A stretch of 64,000 bases of DNA from Pasteurellaceae bacterium RH1A (GTDB taxonomy: Bacteria; Pseudomonadota; Gammaproteobacteria; Enterobacterales; Pasteurellaceae), in NCBI GenBank assembly GCA_012221805.1, contig CP015195.1, positions 558,001 through 622,000 on the forward strand, read 5' to 3'. The position numbers and the translations under genes are program-made. Of this stretch, positions 44,929 through 53,304 are shown piece by piece. The notes beneath the pieces were generated by a model, which was not told where the DNA came from, searched no databases, and saw only the letters and a list, made by a program, of their open reading frames with translations. Numbering within the stretch: position 1 is the stretch's first letter; the number at the start of each line of letters is the position of its first letter.

Positions 44929-45450
44929 ATGCAAAAGGTAAAACTACCCCTTACAATTCAACCCCATAAAGACGCCCAGCGTCGAATGGACTATGATGGC
45001 TATCTTTCTCAAAGCCTTTTTAGCCGTTTGGGAGAATTTGTAGGACAGGTGCAAAGCGATGCACAAGTTACACTCTCGTTATATGTCGATCCACAGAAAC
45101 TGACCGTGCTCAAGGGCACAGCCAGGATTGAGGTGGAGCTAGAATGTCAACGTTGTAGTAACCCATTTACGCAAACGCTCGACTGCACATTTTGTTTCAG
45201 TCCAGTGTCAAATATGAATCAGGTGGACGATTTGCCCGAAATCTATGAACCCGTTGAACTCAACGAATTTGGTGAAGTAGATTTATTAGCCTTGATTGAA
45301 GATGAATTTATCCTCAATTTACCGCTGATCCCGATGCATAATGCTGAACACTGTGAAGTGTCCGTGGCAGAACAGGTTTTCGGTGAGCTTCCCCAAGAAG
45401 CAGAAAAGCCAAACCCGTTCGCTGTATTAGCTAATTTAAAGCAAAAGTAA
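44929..45450 (+). CDS. yceD: YceD (DUF177), large-subunit rRNA-linked protein
   Basis: A 173-residue protein required for normal 23S rRNA accumulation in E. coli. The start M-Q-K-V-K-L-P-L matches E. coli YceD, and the family signatures are L-E-C-Q-R-C (zinc-like Cys pair near residue 75), V-E-L-N-E-F-G-E-V-D-L-L-A and the conserved end P-N-P-F-A-V-L-A-N-L-K. Sixteen bases separate it from rpmF, so the two are co-expressed, as in most bacteria. The best promoter leaves virtually no 5' leader. Confidence 0.93.
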   Translation: MQKVKLPLTIQPHKDAQRRMDYDGYLSQSLFSRLGEFVGQVQSDAQVTLSLYVDPQKLTVLKGTARIEVELECQRCSNPFTQTLDCTFCFSPVSNMNQVDDLPEIYEPVELNEFGEVDLLALIEDEFILNLPLIPMHNAEHCEVSVAEQVFGELPQEAEKPNPFAVLANLKQK

Positions 45451-45466
45451 TTTAGGAGTATAGCCA

Positions 45467-45628
45467 ATGGCTGTTCAACAGAACCGTAAAACTCGTTCTA
45501 AACGTGGTATGCGTCGTTCACACGATGCCTTAACAACTGCCGCAGTATCAGTAGATGCACGTGGTGAAACTCACTTACGCCACCATGTAAGTGCTGACGG
45601 TTTCTACAAGGGTCGTAAAATCAAGTAA
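45467..45628 (+). CDS. rpmF: 50S ribosomal protein L32
   Basis: A 53-residue basic ribosomal protein: [13 protein letters not shown] at the start, R-R-S-H-D-A-L in the middle and a short Lys/Arg-rich end. AGGAGTATAG precedes the ATG. It follows yceD in the usual order and ends at a strong terminator, which separates it from fabH. It is a little shorter than the 56-57 residues of close relatives, lacking the last few residues. Confidence 0.97.
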   Translation: MAVQQNRKTRSKRGMRRSHDALTTAAVSVDARGETHLRHHVSADGFYKGRKIK

Positions 45629-45651
45629 GTTACGCACTTGAAGTAGAATGG

Positions 45652-45684
45652 AAAATGGGAGCTTTCAGGCTCCCATTTTGTTTT
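45652..45684 (+). terminator. Rho-independent terminator of rpmF
   Basis: AAAATGGGAGC and GCTCCCATTTT pair over 11 bases with a TTTCAG loop, followed by GTTTT. Confidence 0.9.
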
Positions 45685-45754
45685 CCGGCTTTTCTTCTTT
45701 TTTAGGCCATAAGCGTGTAAAATTACCGCCATATCGTAAATATTGAGAAAGATT

Positions 45755-46705
45755 ATGTACAGTAAAATTTTAGCCACAGGCAGCTACTTACCTGCTCAAA
45801 TCCGCACCAATGCCGATTTAGAAAAAATGGTGGATACCTCTGATGAATGGATTTTCACCCGTTCTGGCATGAAGGAACGCCGCATTGCCGGGGCTGACGA
45901 AACCGTGGCCAGTATGGGGGCAGAAGCTGCCAAACGCAGCCTAGAACAGGCGGGGATTGACCCGAACGAAATTGATCTGATTGTCGTGGGCACGACTACC
46001 AACTCCCACGCCTACCCTAGTGCCGCCTGCCAAATTCAGGGTTTATTAGGTATTCAAGATGCCATTTCCTTTGATGTGGCCGCAGCCTGTACTGGCTTTG
46101 TTTATGCGCTGGGCGTGGCAGATAAGTTTATTCGGGCGGGATCGGTCAAAAAGGCCCTGGTGATTGGGGCAGATCTGAATTCCCGTGTTTTAGATGAAAC
46201 TGACCGTAGCACCGTGGTGCTTTTCGGTGACGGGGCAGGCGCTGTTATTCTTGAGGCTAGTGAAGAAGCTGGTATTCTTTCAACGCATTTACATTCATCC
46301 TCTGATACCGACTATATGTTGGCCCTGCCGGCTCAACAGAGAGGCGATGAAAAATCGGGTTTTATCCAAATGCAGGGCAATGCTACCTTCAAACTTGCAG
46401 TAGGCCAGCTTTCCAGCGTGGTGGAAGAAACCCTGGAAGCCAACAACCTACAAAAATCAGACATTGACTGGCTGGTACCCCATCAGGCCAATATCCGCAT
46501 TATTGCTGCAACCGCCAAAAAACTGGAAATGGATATGTCGCAAGTCGTACTGACGGTTGAAAAATACGGCAATAACAGTGCAGCCACCGTGCCTGTTGCC
46601 CTAGATGAAGCCGTGCGTGATGGCCGCATCCAACGAGGTCAGCTCCTCCTGCTCGAAGCCTTCGGCGGCGGCTGGACCTGGGGATCGGCCCTGGTTCGAT
46701 TCTAA
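45755..46705 (+). CDS. fabH: 3-oxoacyl-ACP synthase III
   Basis: Starts each fatty acid by condensing acetyl-CoA with malonyl-ACP. 316 residues of the thiolase fold, with catalytic Cys112 (A-A-A-C-T-G-F), His in V-P-H-Q-A-N-I-R and Asn in [12 protein letters not shown] at 45743 is in frame, but ATG 45755 gives the family start M-Y-S-K-I-L. The plsX gene, normally between rpmF and fabH, is absent here. No fabD or fabG follows; instead an uptake pair and trmB come next. Confidence 0.96.
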   Translation: MYSKILATGSYLPAQIRTNADLEKMVDTSDEWIFTRSGMKERRIAGADETVASMGAEAAKRSLEQAGIDPNEIDLIVVGTTTNSHAYPSAACQIQGLLGIQDAISFDVAAACTGFVYALGVADKFIRAGSVKKALVIGADLNSRVLDETDRSTVVLFGDGAGAVILEASEEAGILSTHLHSSSDTDYMLALPAQQRGDEKSGFIQMQGNATFKLAVGQLSSVVEETLEANNLQKSDIDWLVPHQANIRIIAATAKKLEMDMSQVVLTVEKYGNNSAATVPVALDEAVRDGRIQRGQLLLLEAFGGGWTWGSALVRF

Positions 46706-46709
46706 CTCT

Positions 46710-46756
46710 ACAAGCGGTGGCGATTTGCAAAAAATGTGCAAATTTGAGCCGCTTGC
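46710..46756. repeat. Inverted uptake-signal pair between fabH and trmB
   Basis: ACAAGCGGTGGCGATTTGCA faces TGTGCAAATTTGAGCCGCTT. Both neighbours run rightward; it probably ends the fabH transcript. Confidence 0.7.
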
Positions 46757-46780
46757 AACTGATATAAAAACAATAAAAAC

Positions 46781-47530
46781 ATGGAACAAATAACTTTCGC
46801 AGATAAAAAACGCAAAACTGTAGAACGGGCTGAATTTACCCAAGATGGCCGCTACCTCCGCAAGGTACGGAGCTTCGTGCTGAGAACAGGCCGGTTGAGC
46901 GACTATCAGCGTGATATGATGAATAATAACTGGGCGACACTAGGCCTAGACTATCAGGCCCAACCCTTTGATTTTGCCCAGATTTTTGGGAACTCCAACC
47001 CGGTTATTTTGGAAATTGGCTTTGGTATGGGCAAGTCTTTGGTTGAAATGGCTGCAACCAATCCTGATCGCAACTATATCGGCATTGAAGTCCACACCCC
47101 GGGTGTGGGTGCCTGTATTGCCTATGCCAAGGAAAAGAATGTCACCAACCTGAGGGTTATCTGCCACGATGCCACTGAAATCCTGCGGGATGCCATTGCA
47201 GATAGCTCGCTAGGTGGCCTCCAGCTCTACTTCCCCGATCCTTGGCAGAAGGCCAAGCACCACAAACGCCGGATTGTTCAGCCTGTGTTTGTGGAAAAGG
47301 TCTTGGCTAAGCTGACTACAGGTGGCTTTATCCACTTTGCCACAGACTGGGAAAACTATGCCGAATGGATGCTAGAAACCCTGCAAGGTTTTGGGGCGGA
47401 ATTGGAAAATACCTCAGCCACTAATGATTTTATCCCCCGCCCGGATTTCCGCCCCCTGACCAAGTTTGAAGAACGTGGGCAGAAGCTGGGGCACGGCGTG
47501 TGGGATCTTTACTTTGTGAAAAAGGCATAA
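46781..47530 (+). CDS. trmB: tRNA (guanine-N7)-methyltransferase TrmB
   Basis: Methylates G46 in the variable loop of many tRNAs using SAM. 249 residues with the SAM site [10 protein letters not shown] (about 77-86), the acidic I-G-I-E-V-H strand and the family motif [15 protein letters not shown] near 150, with the catalytic Asp. Single gene with its own terminator. Confidence 0.96.
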   Translation: MEQITFADKKRKTVERAEFTQDGRYLRKVRSFVLRTGRLSDYQRDMMNNNWATLGLDYQAQPFDFAQIFGNSNPVILEIGFGMGKSLVEMAATNPDRNYIGIEVHTPGVGACIAYAKEKNVTNLRVICHDATEILRDAIADSSLGGLQLYFPDPWQKAKHHKRRIVQPVFVEKVLAKLTTGGFIHFATDWENYAEWMLETLQGFGAELENTSATNDFIPRPDFRPLTKFEERGQKLGHGVWDLYFVKKA

Positions 47531-47557
47531 AAAAACCGCCTGTTGAGGCGGTTTCTT
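47531..47557 (+). terminator. Rho-independent terminator of trmB
   Basis: AAACCGCC-TGTTGA-GGCGGTTT with flanking A- and T-runs, directly after the trmB stop. Confidence 0.87.
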
Positions 47558-47588
47558 ATGATAAAATAATCAACGGACATTTCGTCTA

Positions 47589-47663
47589 GGTGGGTCTGCT
47601 AACAGTCCCACCAGTAGCCGCTAGTGGGGCTGTTTTGCAGATCTTGTGATTAACTTTCACAAG
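47589..47663 (+). promoter_or_regulatory. Structured 5' leader of a tiny ORF
   Basis: GGTGGG/CCCACC (47589-47594 with 47607-47612) forms one hairpin. CCAC...TAG with CTA...GTGG (47608-47627) forms another that excludes it. CTTGTGA/TCACAAG (47643-47649 with 47657-47663) forms a third, whose 3' arm runs into the AAGGAG ribosome site (47661-47666). This looks like translational control of the ORF at 47673. Confidence 0.55.
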
Positions 47664-47672
47664 GAGCGAGAA

Positions 47673-47753
47673 ATGAAACGTTTTATCATGTTTCTCATCG
47701 TCTTTCTGCTATGCCTACTACTAAAAGGTAGTACAGCGTCTATTGGAATTTAG
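47673..47753 (+). CDS. Tiny hydrophobic peptide (26 residues), possible type I toxin
   Basis: An ATG with AAGGAG six bases before it opens 26 codons ending in TAG at 47751. The peptide has a basic start (M-K-R) and a core of about 14 hydrophobic residues (F-I-M-F-L-I-V-F-L-L-C-L-L-L), then K-G-S-T-A-S-I-G-I. This would span a membrane once. Size and composition recall Ibs, Ldr and similar membrane toxins, whose mRNAs have structured leaders and are held off by antisense RNAs, but there is no clear sequence match. It has its own terminator at 47766. Together with the leader, it is a complete small transcription unit between trmB and creA. Confidence 0.5.
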   Translation: MKRFIMFLIVFLLCLLLKGSTASIGI

Positions 47754-47765
47754 CAGATTAACCTT

Positions 47766-47796
47766 AAAGGGTCGAGTTGTCGCTCGACCCTTTTAA
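47766..47796 (+). terminator. Rho-independent terminator of the tiny-peptide unit
   Basis: AAAGGGTCGAG-TTGTCG-CTCGACCCTTT is an 11-bp perfect stem followed by TAAAT. It lies 12 bases after the 26-codon ORF and before creA. Confidence 0.85.
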
Positions 47797-47854
47797 ATAT
47801 ATGCCTTTTTCGCTTAAAAATCAAGGCAAGTATTCACACCTCATGGGAGAAAAA

Positions 47855-48322
47855 ATGAAACCTTTAATTACAGCTGGTATGCTTGCCCTATTGGCCAGTA
47901 GCCTAGCAGGTGCCGCAGAAACCCGAGTAATTGGTTCAGTTGATACCAATTTCAAGCTCCTGGGCCGAGATGATCATATCGAAATTGCTACCTTTAATGA
48001 TGAAAAGATCCCCAATGTTTCTTGCTATATTTCTTATGCCAAGAAAGGTGGGTTGAAAGGGGCAATCGGGATTGCAACCGACAGCTCAGACGCCTCTATT
48101 CACTGCATTTCCAATAGCCCAGTGGATCAGGCCCTATTTGATAAATTGCCCCAAAAAGAGCGGGTATGGAGAAAACGTTCAGACCTATTTTTCAAAACCA
48201 TGCAAGTGGTTCGTTTTAAAGATGCCCAAAACAAGGCCCTTGTCTATTTAACCTACAGCGACAAATTAGTGGACGGCAGCCCTAAAAATGCCATTACTGT
48301 CGTTCCCATCACTTTTAAATAA
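47855..48322 (+). CDS. creA: CreA family periplasmic protein
   Basis: A 155-residue protein with a Sec signal peptide (cut after A-G-A, about 20), followed by the CreA pattern R-V-I-G-S-V-D-T-N-F near the N-terminus, C-Y-I-S-Y-A-K-K-G-G with a conserved Cys, and a second Cys in I-H-C-I-S. The function is unknown; it is named only for its place in the E. coli cre locus, and here no creBCD are adjacent. The frame is open 26 codons earlier, overlapping the preceding terminator, but ATG 47855 starts the signal peptide with GGGAGAAA before it. Confidence 0.85.
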   Translation: MKPLITAGMLALLASSLAGAAETRVIGSVDTNFKLLGRDDHIEIATFNDEKIPNVSCYISYAKKGGLKGAIGIATDSSDASIHCISNSPVDQALFDKLPQKERVWRKRSDLFFKTMQVVRFKDAQNKALVYLTYSDKLVDGSPKNAITVVPITFK

Positions 48323-48340
48323 CACTCAAAGGAGTAACTT

Positions 48341-48679
48341 ATGATTCAACGTAACCGCAGACAACGCAAAAAAATGCACTTGGCTGAATTCCAAGAATTG
48401 GGCTTTTTAGTCAAATTCCAATTTGCTGAAGGCACAGGCATTGACCAAATCGACAGTACAGTAGATCGCTTTATTGATGAAGTCATCAAAGCCAACGGTT
48501 TAGCCTATGAAGGCAATGGCTATTTGCATTGGGAAGGCTTGGTCTGCCTAGAACAACTTGGCAAATGTGACGAATCCCACCGCCAACTGGTCAAAACTTG
48601 GTTAGAAAACAATGGCCTAACCCAAATTGAAGTCAGCGAATTGTTCGACATCTGGTGGGATTTCCCGACAGATTTATAA
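48341..48679 (+). CDS. yggL: YggL family ribosome-associated protein (DUF469)
   Basis: A small cytoplasmic protein that binds the 50S subunit in E. coli. 112 residues, with the YggL pattern R-R-Q-R-K-K-M-H-L-A-E-F-Q-E-L-G-F, W-E-G-L-V-C-L-E-Q and the end S-E-L-F-D-I-W-W-D. GGAGTAAC precedes the ATG, 18 bases after creA. In other genomes it follows trmB directly; here the tiny-peptide unit and creA lie between. Confidence 0.93.
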   Translation: MIQRNRRQRKKMHLAEFQELGFLVKFQFAEGTGIDQIDSTVDRFIDEVIKANGLAYEGNGYLHWEGLVCLEQLGKCDESHRQLVKTWLENNGLTQIEVSELFDIWWDFPTDL

Positions 48680-48684
48680 GATTC

Positions 48685-48712
48685 AAATCCACCTTAATGG
48701 GTGGATTTTTTG
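48685..48712. terminator. Bidirectional terminator between yggL and rfbB
   Basis: AAATCCACC-TTAAT(G)-GGTGGATTT then TTTG. The rfbB stop codon (48694-48696 on the minus strand) lies in the loop, so the end of the O-antigen operon and its terminator overlap. Confidence 0.85.
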
Positions 48713-49740
48713 TTTAAGAGCCTTTTCCACCAGGTTTGATTCTCCAAGTACCACAATACTGTTTTACGCATACCCGACTCAAAACTCTCTTGGGGTTTCC
48801 AACCTAATTCTTGCTCAATTTTAGTGCTATCAATAGCATAACGAACATCGTGTCCTGGCCTGTCCTGAACGTGTTGGATTAAATCTGAATATTTTTTTAC
48901 GCCATAAGGTTTATTAAGCACCCGTTCTTCTAATAAATCACAAATAAGGAGTATGACTTCCAGGTTGGTTGTTTGATTATTGCCACCAATATTATAGGTT
49001 TGGCCAGCTTTTCCTTGGATAAGTACCTTATACAAGGCAGCAGCATGATCTTCTACAAATAACCAATCCCGAATCTGTTGGCCATTCCCATAAACAGGTA
49101 AGGGTTTTCCCGCCAAAGCATGGGTAATCATAAGTGGAATGAGCTTTTCAGGGAATTGATATGGACCGTAGTTATTAGAGCAGTTAGTAATTATGGTCGG
49201 TAAACCATAAGTGCGTTGCCAAGCTCTAACCAAGTGATCACTAGAAGCCTTTGAGGCGGAATAAGGACTACTTGGGGCATAAGGCGTGGTTTCTAAGGCA
49301 GGAAGGCCTTCAATACCTAAATCTCCATAGACTTCATCGGTAGAAATATGGTGGAAGCGGAAGGTTGATTTCCTTTCTTGGCTCAAGCCATCCCAATAAG
49401 TTCTCGCTGCTTCCAGTAAAACGTAGGTTCCAACAATATTGGTTTGGATAAAGGCGGATGGGCCATTGATTGAGCGATCCACATGGCTTTCGGCGGCCAA
49501 GTGCATGACGCAGTCGGGTTGGTATTGCTTAAAAACCCTATCAAGATTTTGCGCATCACAAATATCCACCTGCTCAAAGATATAACGTGGGTTATTTACT
49601 ATGGATTCAAGGGATTCAAGATTACCTGCATAGGTAAGTTTATCAACATTGATGACCTTATCTTGGGTCTTATGAATGATATGACGAACGACTGCGGAGC
49701 CGATAAAGCCGGCGCCGCCTGTGATTAGGATGGTTTTCAT
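48694..49740 (-). CDS. rfbB: dTDP-glucose 4,6-dehydratase
   Basis: Converts dTDP-glucose to dTDP-4-keto-6-deoxyglucose for rhamnose, fucosamine-type or related sugars. 348 residues of the extended SDR fold: G-G-A-G-F-I-G-S near the start (NAD site), S-T-D-E-V-Y-G with the catalytic Thr/Asp/Glu, and Y-S-A-S-K with the catalytic Tyr and Lys. ATG 49740 gives the family start M-K-T-I-L-I-T-G-G. It is the last gene of the O-antigen operon. No rmlA, rmlC or rmlD is present, so the rest of the pathway lies elsewhere. RffG is the alternative name. Confidence 0.93.
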   Translation of the reverse strand: MKTILITGGAGFIGSAVVRHIIHKTQDKVINVDKLTYAGNLESLESIVNNPRYIFEQVDICDAQNLDRVFKQYQPDCVMHLAAESHVDRSINGPSAFIQTNIVGTYVLLEAARTYWDGLSQERKSTFRFHHISTDEVYGDLGIEGLPALETTPYAPSSPYSASKASSDHLVRAWQRTYGLPTIITNCSNNYGPYQFPEKLIPLMITHALAGKPLPVYGNGQQIRDWLFVEDHAAALYKVLIQGKAGQTYNIGGNNQTTNLEVILLICDLLEERVLNKPYGVKKYSDLIQHVQDRPGHDVRYAIDSTKIEQELGWKPQESFESGMRKTVLWYLENQTWWKRLLNKKSTH

Positions 49741-49744
49741 GGGA

Positions 49745-51016
49745 CTATCTTGCTCCAAACCCAGTTAGCATTGTTTTCAGAGTCTTAAAAATAATAAGAA
49801 TATCTAGCCATAAGGAAAAATGCTTAATATAATAAAAATCGTGTTCAATTTTAATTTTTGTATCATCCACATCAGCGGCATACCCATGAACAACCTGAGC
49901 CCAGCCAGAAATACCAGGTTTAACAATGTGTCGATAATTATAAAAAGGAATTTGTTTTTCAAATTCATCAACAAATGCTTTTTGTTCAGGACGAGGGCCA
50001 ATAAGACTCATATCTCCTTTTAATACATTAAAAAATTGGGGTAACTCATCAATTCGAGTTGTACGGATAAATCTCCCAATGCGTGTAACACGCATATCTT
50101 CGGTAGATGCAAATTTTGCACCATCTTTTTCAGAATCTTTACACATACTTCTAAACTTGTAGATATTAAACTCTTTACCGCCTTGCCCTACACGCTTTTG
50201 AATAAACATAGCTCCTCCTTCACTCTCTAATCGAATAGCAAGTGCCGTAATCAACATAATAGGAAGTGTAATTGGGAGTGTGGCTAATATAAGTATAATA
50301 TCAATTATTCTCTTAACAAGCGAATAAACAGGTGAGGGTAATAATGACCCTAAATCGTTTTCGTACATATGTTGAATTTTTACTCTACCTGTCAAAGATT
50401 CTTCTAATTGCCTTACATTATAAACGGGAATACTGTTTAATACACAAGAGGCCAAAAATGTTTGCCATTCATTGGATAGTTCTTTAGAGTGAAGGTCTGC
50501 AACAATCGCATTAATTCTTCTTTGAGGAAGCTCCGGCTTAATTAGCTCAATCCACTCAACATTAGAAATTCTATCAATATTTATAGCTTTTCCTAAAGCA
50601 ACAAAAGCAATTTTAGGAATAATCCATCTTCTTGCTAAGAAATAGCCAATAAAACAGAATGTTAATGTTGAAAAGAAATTAACTAATAAAAATTGGACTG
50701 AATATTCTAAACGAAATAAGGTTAATACACCTAAAACTATGAAGTACCAAGAAAACACAGTAGATAAAATAAAGCTACTTGATTTGTTTCCTGGATATTT
50801 CATCAATGCTCTGAGTGTTATTGCTATACCAACAAAAGATATGCTGGTTGCAACAATCGAATTTGAGCGAGTATCCAATATCCAAGGTTTATTTTCCCAT
50901 AAGAAAAAAGCAGGCATAAAAACTGTAAAACAAATGCCTAAAATAGAAAGCACTGTTGTGCTGAATAGCAATCTCTCATACCAAAGAGAATGGCGTTTAG
51001 GTTGTTTTCTAAACAT
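49745..51016 (-). CDS. Undecaprenyl-phosphate sugar-1-phosphate transferase (WbaP/WcaJ type)
   Basis: Starts O-unit assembly by placing a sugar phosphate on undecaprenyl phosphate at the inner membrane. 423 residues: four predicted N-terminal helices, a cytoplasmic loop, and a C-terminal bacterial sugar-transferase domain with K-R-I-I-D-I as the last membrane entry, K-F-R-S-M near 290, and [18 protein letters not shown] with the catalytic Asp. A GTG at 51037 is also possible, but ATG 51016 has GGAG upstream. Galactose, glucose or a deoxy-aminosugar could be the substrate; WbaP and WcaJ cannot be separated by eye. Confidence 0.88.
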   Translation of the reverse strand: MFRKQPKRHSLWYERLLFSTTVLSILGICFTVFMPAFFLWENKPWILDTRSNSIVATSISFVGIAITLRALMKYPGNKSSSFILSTVFSWYFIVLGVLTLFRLEYSVQFLLVNFFSTLTFCFIGYFLARRWIIPKIAFVALGKAINIDRISNVEWIELIKPELPQRRINAIVADLHSKELSNEWQTFLASCVLNSIPVYNVRQLEESLTGRVKIQHMYENDLGSLLPSPVYSLVKRIIDIILILATLPITLPIMLITALAIRLESEGGAMFIQKRVGQGGKEFNIYKFRSMCKDSEKDGAKFASTEDMRVTRIGRFIRTTRIDELPQFFNVLKGDMSLIGPRPEQKAFVDEFEKQIPFYNYRHIVKPGISGWAQVVHGYAADVDDTKIKIEHDFYYIKHFSLWLDILIIFKTLKTMLTGFGAR

Positions 51017-51036
51017 AAATAAATGCTCCAATATCA

Positions 51037-52179
51037 CTATAGTGCTTCATTAGTATGCGAAATAATAGATAAAATTTTCTGATTGATTTTATTTGCATCA
51101 AAATATTTTTCAGCCATCTCTCGAGAATGTTTCCCCATTGAAATCAACGAATCAGGGTTTTCAATTAAATAAAGCATTTTTTCAGCTAATAGATCTGGCT
51201 TCCATTTCGGAATCAGAAAACCATTTTTTCCCTGAATCACCGTTTCTCGACATCCTGGAACATCTGTGGTAATGATGGCACGGCCTGCTGCCATCGCCTC
51301 TTGAGTGCTAAATGGCATTCCTTCTCTATAAGAAGGCAATACAAATGCAGAGCTTCCTGAAACCCACTCCATTACATTATCAACAAAGCCAGGATAAATA
51401 ATATACTCGTTTTCAATATAAAAATTTAACTCTTGTTCTGATAACGATCCTGGATTTTCCTTGTCAAGGCCACCTAGAACCTTAAATTGTACCTCAGGGT
51501 ATTTTTCTTTAACAATTTTTGCTGCATTTAAATATTCGTGGATGCCTTTTTCTTTTAGTAAGCGTCCTACAAATATAAAAGAAATTGGCTGAATTGGAAC
51601 AGGGGTTGCTGGGAAATGCGTTAAATCGACCCCTATTCCTCCAAGAACATCATATTTCTGGGTTTTGATTTGGTATCGCTCAAGCAAATCTTTAGGGTCA
51701 TCCTTATTTAGGAATAAGACCAAATCTGCCTTAGGCAGTGCTAATTTATATAAAAAAACTTGAACATTTCGGATAATTTTGGTTTTGAGAGGCTCTTTTC
51801 CTGGCTGTTCAGTAAAGAAAAAGCCTAACCCTTCAATCATTGCGATAATTTTGGGTACTTTGGCTTGACTAGCAGCTAAGGTGCCATAAATAGCAGGCTT
51901 AGTAAAGCTAGAAATGACGACATCAGGAGAGATTTCCTTAAATATGGCACTTAAGGCTTTTATGCTCTTAAAATCAGCAAAGGGGTTCATCCCTCCACGG
52001 CTTAAGGCATAATCAAGGGGAATCGCTCCTAGCTTTTCGACTTCTTTTTTTGTTTCTTTCGTAAAGTCTGTTGCCATCGCATAGACTTGATAACCATGTT
52101 TTACCAGAAATTTGATTAAGTGCCGGCGGAAGCCTAAAACTGAATGTGCAATATTATTTAATAAAATGATTTTTTTCAT
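51037..52179 (-). CDS. Glycosyltransferase family 4 (O-antigen)
   Basis: A 380-residue GT-B enzyme. The C-terminal half has the retaining GT4 pattern: V-G-R-L-L-K-E-K-G (nucleotide-sugar site), P-S-Y-R-E-G-M-P and E-x7-E from the Glu of R-E-G-M-P to the E of Q-E-A-M-A. The first strand reads I-I-L-L-N-N-I-A-H. It resembles N-acetyl-galactosaminyl or galactosyl transferases of the RfaB-like class, but the donor sugar cannot be read. The gene precedes the sugar-phosphate transferase in the operon. Confidence 0.85.
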   Translation of the reverse strand: MKKIILLNNIAHSVLGFRRHLIKFLVKHGYQVYAMATDFTKETKKEVEKLGAIPLDYALSRGGMNPFADFKSIKALSAIFKEISPDVVISSFTKPAIYGTLAASQAKVPKIIAMIEGLGFFFTEQPGKEPLKTKIIRNVQVFLYKLALPKADLVLFLNKDDPKDLLERYQIKTQKYDVLGGIGVDLTHFPATPVPIQPISFIFVGRLLKEKGIHEYLNAAKIVKEKYPEVQFKVLGGLDKENPGSLSEQELNFYIENEYIIYPGFVDNVMEWVSGSSAFVLPSYREGMPFSTQEAMAAGRAIITTDVPGCRETVIQGKNGFLIPKWKPDLLAEKMLYLIENPDSLISMGKHSREMAEKYFDANKINQKILSIISHTNEAL

Positions 52180-52200
52180 AGTTGCTACTTAGGTTCTTTG

Positions 52201-53304
52201 TTATTGAGATTTTTTGTTGTAGATTTCCAACCATTTATTTACCACAGTTTCTAAAGAATAGTGTTCTTTAATATGCTTTCTTGCATGTTTCCCTAAATAT
52301 TCTCGTTTTTCTAATGGCAAATGTATTGTCTCTAACATTTTTGTTGCAAGTGCTTGGCTATCTTGAATAGGAACAAGAAAACCATATTCTCCAATCACCT
52401 CTAGTGTTCCTCCGCAATCTGTTGCAACAATCACATTTTCACATGCCATTGCCTCACCAATAACTAGCGGTAATCCTTCATAATGTGAAGACATCACATA
52501 GGTATCTGCACTATTCATGATGGCTGGAATATCACGTCTTAAACCTAAAAACCTTACACTGTCTGCAATCCCTAGGTCAATCGCCTTCTGTTTCAATGTT
52601 GGCTCTAATTCACCAGTTCCAACAATGCATAGGTGACAATCTTGTGCCGCTTGTTTTACAATAGAAAAGGCCTGCAATAGGTTAGGATAATCTTTTTGAG
52701 GGGTTAAGCGCCCTACTGCGACAAAAAGCTGAGTTGAGTCAGAAATTTGAAGTTCTTTTCTGGTGGCTATACGAGCATCATTATCCTTATAAAAAAGAGC
52801 AATATCAATACCATTTGGTATTGCTAACATTTGCCCTTTCTTAACTGCTTTTTTTTCGATAAAGGCCTCTACTGCATCTTGACTTACATTTGTATTTAAA
52901 TCCGATAAAAAATTAGTCAGCCTATAGGCTAACATTCTTAATCTTCCTCCTTCATTAGTATTATGAGCTGTATTAATCATCATTGGTGTTTTGGTTGTAA
53001 ATTTTAATAATCTTGCCATTATATTGGCATGAAACATATGCGAATGAATAATATCTGGATTATACTGCCTAACTTCTTTTCTTAAAGCTAAATAGGCCTT
53101 AACGAAACCAATTGGATTTTTAGTCATATTTAAGAAGAATACATTTACCTTTTTATCTCTTGGATAAATGACTGAGCTAGGTTTTTCTGTTAGGGAAATA
53201 ATTTTAATCTCATGCCCTTTAGCTGACATCATGTCAGCTAAATCACAGACTTGCTTTTCTGCACCACCTGTACCAAGGCCGGTTATAATAAAGAGAATTT
53301 TCAT
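52201..53304 (-). CDS. Glycosyltransferase family 4 (O-antigen)
   Basis: A 367-residue GT-B enzyme: G-L-G-T-G-G-A-E-K-Q in the first loop, A-V-G-R-L-T-P-Q-K-D (nucleotide-sugar site) and S-H-Y-E-G-L-P with E-G-L-P-L-V-I-G-E (E-x7-E) as the GT4 catalytic pair. It overlaps the preceding wzy gene by 4 bases, indicating tight operon structure. The donor and linkage are unknown. Confidence 0.85.
   Translation of the reverse strand: MKILFIITGLGTGGAEKQVCDLADMMSAKGHEIKIISLTEKPSSVIYPRDKKVNVFFLNMTKNPIGFVKAYLALRKEVRQYNPDIIHSHMFHANIMARLLKFTTKTPMMINTAHNTNEGGRLRMLAYRLTNFLSDLNTNVSQDAVEAFIEKKAVKKGQMLAIPNGIDIALFYKDNDARIATRKELQISDSTQLFVAVGRLTPQKDYPNLLQAFSIVKQAAQDCHLCIVGTGELEPTLKQKAIDLGIADSVRFLGLRRDIPAIMNSADTYVMSSHYEGLPLVIGEAMACENVIVATDCGGTLEVIGEYGFLVPIQDSQALATKMLETIHLPLEKREYLGKHARKHIKEHYSLETVVNKWLEIYNKKSQ

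Noticed and set aside
46694..46704. GGTTCGATTC resembling a tRNA T-arm
   Set aside because: It is the 3' end of fabH and no other tRNA elements surround it.
47643..47663. TGTGATTAACTTTCACA as a CRP site
   Set aside because: The spacer is 7 rather than 6 bases; it is better explained as a hairpin next to the ribosome site of the tiny ORF.
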